Shown piece by piece: positions 1 through 6,978 of a stretch of 18,804 bases of DNA. How positions within the stretch are numbered: the first letter of the stretch is position 1; each line of letters opens with the position of its first letter. Below the pieces are notes generated by a model. It did not search any database, was not told where the DNA came from, and saw nothing but the letters and a program-made list of their open reading frames with translations. This stretch comes from Pseudomonadota bacterium (GTDB taxonomy: Bacteria; Pseudomonadota; Alphaproteobacteria; Rhizobiales; Rhizobiaceae): the NCBI GenBank assembly GCA_023387775.1, contig JAEWHN010000270.1:1-18804 (forward strand), read 5' to 3'. The position numbers and the translations under genes were made by a program.

Positions 1-403
1 TTGCTGTCCGCTTGAACGATGACTGCTTTCTTCGGCGTCAAGGAGAGCCATAGCAAGCCGCCCGTCGAAAACCCACGAGAACTGCGGAAGCGAGAGGCGA
101 CGAAGGGACGGCTTGCGACAGAGGCAAGCCGGCAGGAATAGTCACCGACCGAAGCCGGCTCGGCATGTGAATACGCTCGCCCACTGCAACACCCCATGTT
201 GCTGGTCATGCTGACAATGCCCCGGCGCAGCTATGCACGGCGCGCATGGATAAGCCACCTACCGTTGATAGCGTCCGAGCAGTAGTACAACCTGAGGTTT
301 TCCGCGATCGCCGTTTTCAGGCATCGGGGTGGGAATCGCCGCGTATTGGCGCTAATGAAAGGCGGAGCCGTAGCCGCCTTCAGTTCCGTTCAGCCGAGAG
401 TCT
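1..403. other. Left-edge region without a recognised gene
   Basis: No convincing protein or RNA gene is visible here. A 40-codon frame runs from 19 to 141 on the plus strand, but it has no recognisable motif or clear ribosome binding site, so I do not call it. The only structure seen is a perfect 8-bp inverted repeat, CGGCTTGC at 109-116 and GCAAGCCG at 124-131 with a 7-base loop. A direct copy of GCAAGCCG lies at 53-60. No T-run follows the hairpin, so it is not an obvious terminator. The first bases (stop codon at 13-15 in frame 1) could be the tail of a gene outside the window. Confidence 0.4.
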
Positions 404-406
404 TTG

Positions 407-1249
407 GTGAAGTTTCGCGCCTTTCTCATCATCGTGCTTTGCGGCCTGGTTGCGGCGGTCTCGCAGGCGCGTGCCGAACAACCGCAGGTGCCGGTCTTGT
501 GGGATTCCAAGGAACGCCTTCCCAAGCCGGACCTTTCCGCGCTGGGCCGCCTGCGTTTCCTGACGACGACCGACTTTCCGCCCTTCAACTTCATCGATTC
601 CGGCGGCAGGCTGTCTGGCCTGCATGTAGACCTGGCGCGCGCCATATGCGCCGAACTGGACATGGCCGCAAAATGCCAGATCCAGGCACTCCCCTGGGGC
701 GAGCTGGACGGAGCGCTGCAGAAGGGCGATGGCGAGGCGATCATCGCCGGCATTGCTGTGACACAGGAAACGCGTGCCAAATATGCATTCTCGCGGCCCT
801 ATCTGCAGTTCCCGGCGCGTTTCATAATGCCCAAGGCGGGCGTGCTCGGCGAACCGCTCTACAGCAAGTTGAAGGGCAAGCAGATCGGCGTTGTGGCCGG
901 GTCGGCACATGAGCGGATGCTGCGCGACTATTTTCCGGACGTGAAGGTGGAGACCTATCCGAAGCAGGAAGCGCTGTATGCCGACGTGAAGCAAGGCAAA
1001 ATCACCGGCGCCTTCGGCGATGGCATGCGCCTGGGTTTCTGGCTGGCGGGCTCCGACGCGGCGGACTGCTGCCGTTTCGCCGGCGGGCCCTACCTGGCAC
1101 CGGAATATCTCGGCACCGGCCTTGCAATCGCCGTGAAGGCTGACAAGCCGGAGCTGGCCGACGCGCTGAACTATGCGCTGCATGCGATTTCGGTGAAGGG
1201 CACCTTCGCCGAACTCTACCTGCGGTATTTCCCGGTGAGTTTTTACTGA
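407..1249 (+). CDS. Periplasmic solute-binding protein, amino-acid-binding (SBP_bac_3) type
   Basis: This is a 280-residue exported protein of the family that binds amino acids or related small polar solutes for ABC importers. The N-terminus is a classic signal peptide: K2 and R4, a hydrophobic run to about residue 18, and an ARA-E cleavage site near residue 23. The mature part starts with the family signature around FLTTTDFPPFNF, followed by the GLHVDLARAIC helix and the AIIAGIAVTQETRAKYAFSRPY strand-turn segment typical of SBP_bac_3. I chose GTG at 407 because GAGAG at 396-400 lies at good spacing; TTG at 404 is the in-frame alternative. No permease or ATPase gene is adjacent, so this is an orphan binding protein here and its ligand cannot be read from the sequence. 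Its last 7 bases overlap the end of the convergent desaturase gene. Confidence 0.85.
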   Translation: MKFRAFLIIVLCGLVAAVSQARAEQPQVPVLWDSKERLPKPDLSALGRLRFLTTTDFPPFNFIDSGGRLSGLHVDLARAICAELDMAAKCQIQALPWGELDGALQKGDGEAIIAGIAVTQETRAKYAFSRPYLQFPARFIMPKAGVLGEPLYSKLKGKQIGVVAGSAHERMLRDYFPDVKVETYPKQEALYADVKQGKITGAFGDGMRLGFWLAGSDAADCCRFAGGPYLAPEYLGTGLAIAVKADKPELADALNYALHAISVKGTFAELYLRYFPVSFY

Positions 1250-2094
1250 GGCTTGCGGACCTGCCAGGCCACCCATCGCCGCCGGACCGGCCGAAACGGC
1301 AGCAGCAGCGACCAGCCGAGCCGGGCGGACTCGCCGCCGCGCCACTCTTCGAGCCCGACGACCATGCCGTCATGCCCGAGCTTCGGGGCGGAGATGTAGG
1401 TGCCGAACAGGCGGTCCCAGAACGGGAAGTTGAAGCCGTAGTTGGAATCCGTCTCCCGGTGTTCGGCCGAGTGGTGCACGCGGTGCATGTCGGGCGTGAC
1501 GATAACCCGCCGCAGCCAGCGGTCGACATGGGGGGCGATGCGCACATTGGAGTGGTTGAACATCGAGGTGCCGTTCAGCACGATCTCGAACACCAGCACC
1601 GCCAGAACCGGGGGCCCGAGCGCCAGCACCACCCCCGCCTTCCAGAACATCGACAGCAGGATTTCCAATGGGTGAAAGCGCAACCCGGTGGTTACGTCGA
1701 TGCCGGTGTCGGCATGATGCATGCGGTGGATGCGCCACAGGACCGGGACCTTGTGGCTGGCGACGTGCTCCAGCCAGACCGCGAAATCGAGCACGACGAA
1801 GGCGATGACGCCGCCGAGCCACGGATTGATGCCGGCAAGGCGCAGCAGGCCCCAGCCCTGGGCCTGCGCCCAGGCGGCCGCCCCCACGGCGGCGGCCGGA
1901 AACACCACCCGCAGCACCAGCGACGAGATGAGCACCATCGACAGGTTGGTGAACCAGCGGCGGGACTTGAGCGCGCCCTTCATTTCCGCGCGCTCCAGCC
2001 GCGGCGACCAGAGCTCGAACAGGGCCATGCCGAGAAAGATCGCCAGGAAGGCTATCGAGCGGGCGGCAAGCTCTGAAGGGATGAGATCGTTCAT
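1243..2094 (-). CDS. Sterol desaturase / fatty acid hydroxylase superfamily membrane protein
   Basis: This 283-residue integral membrane protein carries the histidine clusters that bind the di-iron centre in this superfamily: H110-x3-H114, H123-x2-H126-H127, and H204-x2-H207-H208 with H212 following. Hydrophobic segments lie near residues 11-30, 50-75, 92-108 and 150-175, so the active-site histidines face the cytoplasmic side of the membrane in the usual family topology. Members hydroxylate or desaturate lipid-like substrates with O2; the actual substrate here is unknown. The start ATG lies 24 bp after the TerB-like gene on the same strand, which suggests co-transcription. The stop overlaps the convergent solute-binding protein by 7 bases, so there is no room for a separate terminator between the two. 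Confidence 0.88.
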   Translation of the reverse strand: MNDLIPSELAARSIAFLAIFLGMALFELWSPRLERAEMKGALKSRRWFTNLSMVLISSLVLRVVFPAAAVGAAAWAQAQGWGLLRLAGINPWLGGVIAFVVLDFAVWLEHVASHKVPVLWRIHRMHHADTGIDVTTGLRFHPLEILLSMFWKAGVVLALGPPVLAVLVFEIVLNGTSMFNHSNVRIAPHVDRWLRRVIVTPDMHRVHHSAEHRETDSNYGFNFPFWDRLFGTYISAPKLGHDGMVVGLEEWRGGESARLGWSLLLPFRPVRRRWVAWQVRKPQ

Positions 2095-2118
2095 GGCGCC
2101 ACCCTGCTGGTCCTCGCC

Positions 2119-2532
2119 TCAAGTAAGCATGCGGTGGCGCGCCTTGGCCGCGCGCTCGACCGCGGTGACGGTAGGTGTGTCGATTGCGAGATGGCGGCGC
2201 AAGAGTTGCAGTACGCGCACCTCTTCCAGCCGCATCTCCAGGTCGACCGTCGCGACCTCGAGCGCGGCGGCGTAGGCCGTGTCGTGCAGGCGAGGCGGAA
2301 TGGCCTTGGCCGCGAGCGTCAGCACGCCTTCGAGCCCGGCAGGCTGCTGCAGCAGCTTCTGGCAATCCTGCGCGGTGCTGATCAGCCTGTTCTCGTCGAA
2401 GTCGGCGAAGACCGGCCAGCTGCGCACGACATCGCCGATGCGGGCAAGCTCCAGATCGGTCATGTCTCGGTCTGAGGCCGAGGTGATGACCATCAGGTAG
2501 ATCAGGGCTTCCTGGGCGGTGGGCTTCGACAT
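2119..2532 (-). CDS. TerB-like (tellurite resistance TerB family) protein
   Basis: The gene encodes a 137-residue, mostly helical, acidic protein. The first half, EALIYLMVITSASDRDMTDLE followed by LARIGDVV, matches the start of the TerB fold: a helical pair with an acidic turn, here DRDMTDLE, that binds metal in some members. The C-terminal half, with TVDLEMRLEEVRVLQLLRRHLAI, also looks like the family. No other ter genes are near, so tellurite resistance should not be inferred; stand-alone TerB proteins in alphaproteobacteria are of unknown role. I chose the ATG at 2532 because the family homology begins there and GAGGA lies about 10 bases upstream; a longer frame to 2748 has no homology-like sequence. 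It sits 24 bp upstream of the sterol-desaturase-like gene and diverges from lysK. Confidence 0.8.
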   Translation of the reverse strand: MSKPTAQEALIYLMVITSASDRDMTDLELARIGDVVRSWPVFADFDENRLISTAQDCQKLLQQPAGLEGVLTLAAKAIPPRLHDTAYAAALEVATVDLEMRLEEVRVLQLLRRHLAIDTPTVTAVERAAKARHRMLT

Positions 2533-2611
2533 TTCGGGGCGGTCCTCGCGTTGTGATGGTCGGAAGGTAGGAATCCCGGGCTTGCGCCGCAAGGAAAAAT
2601 GCCGGTTATCG

Positions 2612-2640
2612 TTGACGCCCTCGACCGTCCCGCTTAGACA
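2612..2640 (+). promoter_or_regulatory. Candidate sigma-70-type promoter for lysK
   Basis: TTGACG at 2612-2617 and TAGACA at 2635-2640 are separated by 17 bases. This places a transcript start about 120 bases before the lysK ATG. It is read by eye from consensus only and is unproven. Confidence 0.4.
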
Positions 2641-2724
2641 CCGTGTGCCAACTCCGCTCTCGGACGCCTGATATAGCCATCCGCCCCGGCGAGCGAGTTG
2701 ACCAAGCCTCCACACACATGCTGC

Positions 2725-2744
2725 GCCGGCGAGCAAGCGCCGGC
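2725..2744 (+). other. Hairpin in the lysK leader
   Basis: GCCGGCG (2725-2731) and CGCCGGC (2738-2744) form a perfect 7-bp stem with loop AGCAAG. It ends 10 bases before the lysK Shine-Dalgarno sequence AGGAA (2754-2758). It could affect translation, but no T-box or other riboswitch features are visible, so any role is guesswork. Confidence 0.3.
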
Positions 2745-2766
2745 ACACCGATGCAGGAACAGCGAC

Positions 2767-4419
2767 ATGACGGGATCAGCCACTATAGATCTCAACCCCG
2801 AAATCCTCGCGGCGGCCGCCGAAAGCAAAGCCTGGCCGTTCGAGGAGGCGCGCAAGATCATCGCGCGCTATAAAGGTCGTGAGTTCCCCAAAACGGTGCT
2901 GTTCGAGACCGGCTACGGCCCGTCCGGCCTTCCGCATATCGGCACCTTCGGCGAGGTGGCGCGCACGACCATGGTCCGCCACGCCTTCCACGTGCTGACC
3001 GAGGGCAAGGTCGCCACCAAGCTGCTGTGCTTCTCCGACGACATGGACGGCATGCGCAAGATTCCTGACAGCGTGCCGGACCGGGCCGCGCTCGAGCCCT
3101 ATCTGCACGTGCCGCTGTCGTCGGTGCCGAACCCGTTCGGCGGGGACTATGAGAGCTTCGCCGACCACAACAACGCGATGCTGTGCCGCTTCCTCGACAC
3201 CTTCGGCTTCGACTACGAATTCGCCAGCGCGACGCAGTACTACAAGTCGGGCCGCTTCGACGACATGCTCCTGCGCGCGGCCGAACGCTATGACGAGATC
3301 ATGGCTGTGATGCTGCCGACGCTGGGCGAGGAGCGCCAGGCAACCTACAGCCCCTTCCTGCCGATCTCGCCCAAGAGTGGCCGCGTGCTCTACGTGCCCA
3401 TGAAGCATGTGGACGCCAAGGCCGGCACCATCACCTTCGAGGACGAGGACGGCACCGAGACCACGCTTTCGGTGAAGGGCGGCAACGTGAAGCTGCAGTG
3501 GAAGCCGGATTTCGGCATGCGCTGGGCAGCCCTCGGCGTCGATTTCGAGATGTTCGGCAAAGACCACCAGACCAATGCGTCGATCTACGATCGCATCTGC
3601 AACATTCTGGGCGGCCACGCGCCGGAGCACTTCGTCTACGAGCTGTTCCTGGACGAGAACGGCCAGAAGATCTCCAAGTCCAAGGGCAACGGCCTGACCA
3701 TCGACGAGTGGCTGACCTATGCGACCACCGAGAGCCTCGGCCTCTACATGTTCCAGCGGCCGCGGCAGGCCAAGAAGCTCTATTTCGACGTCATCCCGAA
3801 AGCGGTTGACGAATATTACAGCTTCCTCTCGGCCTATCCGAAGCAGGATTGGAAGAACCGGCTGGGCAACCCCGTGTGGCACATGCATAGCGGCAACCCG
3901 CCGGCGATCGACCTGCCGGTGCCGTTCTCGATGCTGCTCAACCTGGTCAGCGCTTCCAACGCGCAGAACAAGGACGTGCTGTGGGGCTTCATCTCGCGCC
4001 ATGTGCCGGGCGTCACGCCGGCCACGCACCCTGAGCTCGACAAGCTGGCGGACTATGCGGTCCGCTACTTCGACGACTTCGTGAAGCCGACGAAATCCCA
4101 CCGCGCGCCCGACGAAGAGGAGCGCGAGGCGCTGGCGCAGCTTTCGCAAGCGCTGGCCGCCCTGCCGGCCGATGCCGACGGCGAGGCGATCCAGAACGCC
4201 GCGCTGAATGTCGCGCGCAAGATCGAGCGCTACCAGGATCACACCAAGCAGAGCCCGGAAGGCGGCCCCGGCGTTTCCGTCGCTTTCTTCCAGATGATCT
4301 ACCAAGTGCTGATCGGCCAGGAGCGCGGCCCGCGCTTCGGCTCGTTTGCCGCGCTCTACGGCATTCCGGAGACGCGCGAGCTGATTGCCAAGGCGCTGGA
4401 AGGCCAACTGGCGACATAG
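2767..4419 (+). CDS. lysK: Lysine--tRNA ligase, class I
   Basis: This 550-residue enzyme charges tRNA-Lys with lysine using ATP in the cytoplasm. It is the class I form, unrelated to the class II LysRS of Escherichia coli. The Rossmann-fold signatures are present: the HIGH-type motif at H57-I-G-T within GPSGLPHIGTFGE, and the KMSKS-type motif as K301-I-S-K-S followed by KGNG. The length is typical for the bacterial class I family. A helix-rich C-terminal region (roughly residues 390-550) is the anticodon-binding part. I chose the ATG at 2767 because AGGAA lies 8 bases upstream; an in-frame TTG at 2698 gives extra N-terminal residues without homology. The gene is monocistronic as far as can be seen and ends at a strong palindrome shared with the convergent neighbour. 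Confidence 0.95.
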   Translation: MTGSATIDLNPEILAAAAESKAWPFEEARKIIARYKGREFPKTVLFETGYGPSGLPHIGTFGEVARTTMVRHAFHVLTEGKVATKLLCFSDDMDGMRKIPDSVPDRAALEPYLHVPLSSVPNPFGGDYESFADHNNAMLCRFLDTFGFDYEFASATQYYKSGRFDDMLLRAAERYDEIMAVMLPTLGEERQATYSPFLPISPKSGRVLYVPMKHVDAKAGTITFEDEDGTETTLSVKGGNVKLQWKPDFGMRWAALGVDFEMFGKDHQTNASIYDRICNILGGHAPEHFVYELFLDENGQKISKSKGNGLTIDEWLTYATTESLGLYMFQRPRQAKKLYFDVIPKAVDEYYSFLSAYPKQDWKNRLGNPVWHMHSGNPPAIDLPVPFSMLLNLVSASNAQNKDVLWGFISRHVPGVTPATHPELDKLADYAVRYFDDFVKPTKSHRAPDEEEREALAQLSQALAALPADADGEAIQNAALNVARKIERYQDHTKQSPEGGPGVSVAFFQMIYQVLIGQERGPRFGSFAALYGIPETRELIAKALEGQLAT

Positions 4420-4435
4420 AGCTCAGGAAACCCCG

Positions 4436-4457
4436 CGGACGGGCCGCGGCCCGTCCG
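4436..4457. terminator. Perfect palindrome between convergent genes, probable bidirectional terminator
   Basis: CGGACGGGCC at 4436-4445, GC at 4446-4447 and GGCCCGTCCG at 4448-4457 form a perfect 22-bp dyad. It lies 16 bases after the lysK stop and 20 bases after the stop of the minus-strand nuclease-like gene. The flanks are only mildly T-rich (CTTCTGGCGTTT after it on the plus strand), so termination is inferred from position and stem strength. Confidence 0.55.
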
Positions 4458-4477
4458 GCCTTCTGGCGTTTCGGCTT

Positions 4478-5182
4478 TCAGTCCAGTGCGGGCGGCGCGC
4501 CGAAAATGCCGACCTTGTCGGTACGCGCCTTCTCGCCTGCCTTGACGTAGGGTCCCGTCGGAAGGGCGCGGGCCCAGCCATATTTCACCAGCCAGTCGCC
4601 GGCGTCCTGGTTGCCGATGCGGCACGACGTCAACACGGCGCGCGCTGCCGGCGCGGGCGGCACCCTGCAGGTGAGGGCACGGTCGCGCATCCAGGCACGA
4701 AACTCGGTGCGGGCGCGCTGGCCGCAGGGCCAGGACTTGCCGTTGAAGTCACATTTTTCCTCGAGCCGAACGGCTTCGATGCCATCTATGACGATCAGGT
4801 AGCCCATGGCCTTGATCGTGCCGGCCCCGGTGGCCAGCGGACCGTAGAGGACCTTGTCGGCGTCGCCGTCGCGCATGTACATGCTGCCTCCGGTGTCGTC
4901 TTCCGGCGCCTTGGCGACACCTGGGCCGGGCGACGCGGGCGATGCAGCCTGTGCATGGTCTCTGCCGGGCTCATCTGCGGCGGTTGCGACTGCGCCGTCC
5001 AGCGCCTCGGGCTCGTAGATGTCGTAGCCCGCCGCTTCCTCGCCGAAATCGGCTGCCACTGCATCTTCGGCGGAAGGAACGAGCGCACCCTCGCTCGAAT
5101 TGAGCGCCTTGCCGGCCGACACTATAGCCAGGCAGAGGACCCCCAGCGTTGCGACAGAGGAAAGAAGGACAGCCGTACGCAT
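4478..5182 (-). CDS. Exported protein with degenerate thermonuclease (SNase-like) domain
   Basis: The product is a 234-residue protein with an N-terminal hydrophobic signal or anchor (residues 4-23), a low-complexity acidic and Ala/Pro-rich linker (about 30-100), and a C-terminal SNase-like domain (about 109-229). The domain is recognised from VIDGIEAVRLEEKC, WPCGQRARTEF, LTCRV, NQDAGDWLVKYGWARALP and the final KARTDKVGIFG, which follow the order of small thermonuclease and ExoI-type proteins. The usual RLxGIDAPE active-site stretch reads IVIDGIEAVR, so the catalytic Arg and Asp/Glu residues appear replaced; nuclease activity is doubtful. Four domain cysteines (144, 153, 172, 187) would suit disulfides in the periplasm. 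The gene follows the S24 regulator by 31 bp on the same strand, so the two may be co-transcribed. Confidence 0.7.
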   Translation of the reverse strand: MRTAVLLSSVATLGVLCLAIVSAGKALNSSEGALVPSAEDAVAADFGEEAAGYDIYEPEALDGAVATAADEPGRDHAQAASPASPGPGVAKAPEDDTGGSMYMRDGDADKVLYGPLATGAGTIKAMGYLIVIDGIEAVRLEEKCDFNGKSWPCGQRARTEFRAWMRDRALTCRVPPAPAARAVLTSCRIGNQDAGDWLVKYGWARALPTGPYVKAGEKARTDKVGIFGAPPALD

Positions 5183-5213
5183 GGCTTGCTCCTTTCAGTG
5201 CTGGCCCATACGT

Positions 5214-5864
5214 TCATTGGCTGGCCCAGACGATGCGCGCCAGCCACTCGACTTCCCCCAAGGAGAAATTGCGGTTCGGATGTTCCGGATTGATCGAAAG
5301 CAGTTCGATCTCGCCGGACGTACGTCGCGCCAGCACCTTGGCCATGACCTCGCCCGAGCGTGTCTTGACCACGACGCGGTCGCCCTTGCGCACCGTAGCG
5401 CCCGGCTCCACGATCAGCACGTCGCCATTGCGGTAGAGCGGCAGCATGGAATCTCCCTGCACCTGCAGGGCGAAGGAGTTCTCGGTGGTGCGGGTAGGCA
5501 GTTCGATCAGATCCCACCCCTGTCCGGCCGGGAAGCCGGCATCGTCGAAGAAGCCGCCGGCGCCGGCCTGGGCGAAGCCGATCAGCGGCACGGCGGATGT
5601 GTTCTCCGGCGCGGATCGACCCTTCTCCGCGCGCTGGCCTTCGACGAGGCCCAGAAATTCGTCGAGCGTGGAATTGGTGGCCTCGATGATCTTGGCCAGG
5701 GACTCGGTGGACGGCCAGCGCGGCCGCCCATCGGCGGAGGCGCGCTTGGACTTGTTGAAGGCGGTGGAGTCGAGGCCCGCGCGCTTGGCCAGCCCGGAGG
5801 CCGACAGCGAATGTCGTGCGGCCAGCGCGTCAATAGCGGCCCAGACACGTTCATGCGAGAGCAT
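5214..5864 (-). CDS. LexA/CI-like transcriptional regulator with S24 peptidase domain
   Basis: This is a 216-residue DNA-binding regulator. Residues 5-60 hold a helix-turn-helix domain, with SASGLAKRAGLDSTAFNKSKR as the core. Residues 93-216 form an S24 (LexA/UmuD/CI-type) self-cleaving domain: GDSMLP carries the nucleophile S139 and VMAKVL the general base K176, so the Ser-Lys dyad is intact. The segment FAQAGAGGFFDD (about 97-108) contains the Ala-Gly dipeptides expected at or near the self-cleavage site. Family members repress their targets until RecA-stimulated or other cleavage removes the DNA-binding domain, although many rhizobial relatives have no proven SOS link. It is not the canonical LexA of alphaproteobacteria, whose HTH differs. 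A dyad lies over its probable -10 region, compatible with autoregulation. It precedes the SNase-like gene by 31 bp. Confidence 0.85.
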   Translation of the reverse strand: MLSHERVWAAIDALAARHSLSASGLAKRAGLDSTAFNKSKRASADGRPRWPSTESLAKIIEATNSTLDEFLGLVEGQRAEKGRSAPENTSAVPLIGFAQAGAGGFFDDAGFPAGQGWDLIELPTRTTENSFALQVQGDSMLPLYRNGDVLIVEPGATVRKGDRVVVKTRSGEVMAKVLARRTSGEIELLSINPEHPNRNFSLGEVEWLARIVWASQ

Positions 5865-5884
5865 CGTCGTGGCCCTGAAGCTAA

Positions 5885-5905
5885 AACAGGAAAATATACC
5901 TTGTT
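5885..5905 (-). promoter_or_regulatory. Imperfect dyad over the -10 region of the S24 regulator gene
   Basis: On the minus strand AACAAGG and CCTGTT flank TATATTTT, which contains a plausible -10 hexamer TATATT. The dyad is imperfect (matching AACA-G / C-TGTT). Its position about 20-40 bases before the ATG suits an autoregulatory operator, but no second copy was found to support it. Confidence 0.3.
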
Positions 5906-5961
5906 CGTTTGATTTAGAGCGACGGCGACCCTTTGTCCAGAAAGCAGCACGATTTCTGGGG

Positions 5962-6267
5962 TCACGCCGAGAAAAATGTAGGGGTGTCTATGTCGCGCGC
6001 TGAATGAAGAATACGCGCGATCTGCAGCCTGTCCCCTTTCAGCCGATAAAAGATGATGTAAGGAGGCACCGACATTTTGCGCAATTCCGCATCGCCCAGA
6101 CCTGATGCCAGCGGCCCGATGTAAGGACGCTCCGCCAGGAGCAGAACGGTTTTTTCCATTCTCCGCGCCATTCTCTGCGCGGCCGCTGCGTCGTCGACGG
6201 CAATAAAGGATAGGAGGTCTTGAAGATCGCGCTGCGCTTGTCGCGCAAAGACGATCTCAAGCGCCAT
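5962..6267 (-). CDS. Type II toxin, RelE/ParE family
   Basis: The gene encodes a 101-residue protein with the compact RelE/ParE fold signature: the N-terminal strand MALEIVFARQAQRDLQDLLSFI, a two-helix hairpin (AAAAQRMARRMEKTVLLLAERP), the turn IGPLASGLGDAELRKMSV, then PPYIIFYRLKGDRLQIARILHSARDI near the C-terminus. The R-K-M-S-V, YIIFYR and ILHSARD segments are characteristic of ParE-type members, which poison DNA gyrase, whereas RelE members cleave mRNA on the ribosome; sequence alone favours the ParE branch without proving it. Its start overlaps the end of the upstream antitoxin gene by 11 bases, the normal arrangement for translational coupling in such pairs. No truncation is evident. Confidence 0.85.
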   Translation of the reverse strand: MALEIVFARQAQRDLQDLLSFIAVDDAAAAQRMARRMEKTVLLLAERPYIGPLASGLGDAELRKMSVPPYIIFYRLKGDRLQIARILHSARDIDTPTFFSA

Positions 6268-6463
6268 ATCGCGCCTTCAGGTCAGCGAAGACTGTTGCGC
6301 CGTCGACAGTGTCGCCGGAATTCAGTTGCTCGAGGCCGATGGCCAGATCATCGCGCAAGGCCAGGAGCTTGTGAATGCGGTGCAGGAGATCGTCGCCAAG
6401 CTGCTCGCGCACTTCAGCCGGGAGTTGTTGGGCTTCCTGAACGGCGCGTTCGAGCTTGGTCAT
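6257..6463 (-). CDS. Probable antitoxin of the RelE/ParE pair
   Basis: This 68-residue protein is encoded directly upstream of, and overlapping, the toxin gene. It begins MTKLERAVQEAQQLPAEVREQLGDDLL, an amphipathic helix followed by a second helical stretch, and ends in VDGATVFADLKARYGA, a tail typical of small antidotes that wrap around a ParE-like toxin. I do not recognise a clear ribbon-helix-helix or Phd DNA-binding motif, so the antitoxin call rests mainly on position, size and this tail. The chosen ATG at 6463 has AAGGGA about 6 bases upstream; an in-frame ATG at 6487 would add eight residues. A perfect 10-bp palindrome CTTTCGAAAG at 6503-6512 lies just upstream and might be the operator. 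Confidence 0.7.
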   Translation of the reverse strand: MTKLERAVQEAQQLPAEVREQLGDDLLHRIHKLLALRDDLAIGLEQLNSGDTVDGATVFADLKARYGA

Positions 6464-6569
6464 CGCGTTCCCTTTCGCAGACAACATAGCGCCACCCCAT
6501 CACTTTCGAAAGGGGCCCGCGTGCCGCGCGGCAGACAAGCGGAGAACCGGGACTTGCCAGCCAAGCGCC

Positions 6570-6869
6570 TCAGGCTCCCTGCATGATCGCCTTGAGGCCG
6601 GCCCGCATGTCGTCGGCATTCATCACCGGGGTCATGTCGATGGTTGCGCCGAAGCCCGAAAAGAAGGGCTCGGCGATGCTCGGCATCGTCGTCACATCCG
6701 TCATGTCGAAGACGATGAAGGCGGTGCGCTTGCCGTTGTCGAGCGTGAAATAGGCGGCCTCCGGCTTCAACTGGGCGAGCGCCTTTTCCATGATCTTGGG
6801 GAGAGTGCCATCCTTGATGGCACCGCTGCCTTCGGTGACCGGGATGGAGACTTTCAGCATCATACGCAT
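6570..6869 (-). CDS. Small hypothetical protein (99 residues)
   Basis: The product is a soluble protein of about 99 residues that begins MRMMLKVSIPVTEGSGAIKDG. I do not recognise a named family with confidence. The pattern of a beta strand (MLKVSIPV), a helix (TLPKIMEKALAQLKPE), strands (AAYFTLDNGKRTAFIVFDM), and a second helical half with PFFSGFGATIDMTPVMNADDMRAGL looks like a single ferredoxin-like alpha/beta domain of the kind found in small DUF3303-like proteins. There are no cysteines, signal peptide or membrane segments. Two ATGs (6869 and 6893) are possible; I prefer 6869 because the conserved-looking part begins there. It is flanked by 100-bp gaps and appears to stand alone. Confidence 0.65.
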   Translation of the reverse strand: MRMMLKVSIPVTEGSGAIKDGTLPKIMEKALAQLKPEAAYFTLDNGKRTAFIVFDMTDVTTMPSIAEPFFSGFGATIDMTPVMNADDMRAGLKAIMQGA

Positions 6870-6978
6870 GGTCAATCCTTTCAGGCCTGACACACGTAAA
6901 TGGACGATGCCAAAATCCTACCACCGCCATGCAGGGTGAGAAAGCAGGCTTTCGATCAGCGCATGAGGGGCATTTCCG

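Noticed and set aside
19..141. 40-codon frame at the left edge
   Set aside because: It has no clear ribosome binding site, no recognisable family, and is short enough to occur by chance.
2776..4407. 543-codon open frame on the minus strand
   Set aside because: It is the antisense shadow of lysK, which has clear HIGH and KMSKS motifs.
5214..6463. Possible prophage remnant (CI-like regulator next to a toxin-antitoxin pair)
   Set aside because: No integrase, structural genes, attachment repeats or tRNA target are visible and composition does not change; the regulator fits a chromosomal gene.
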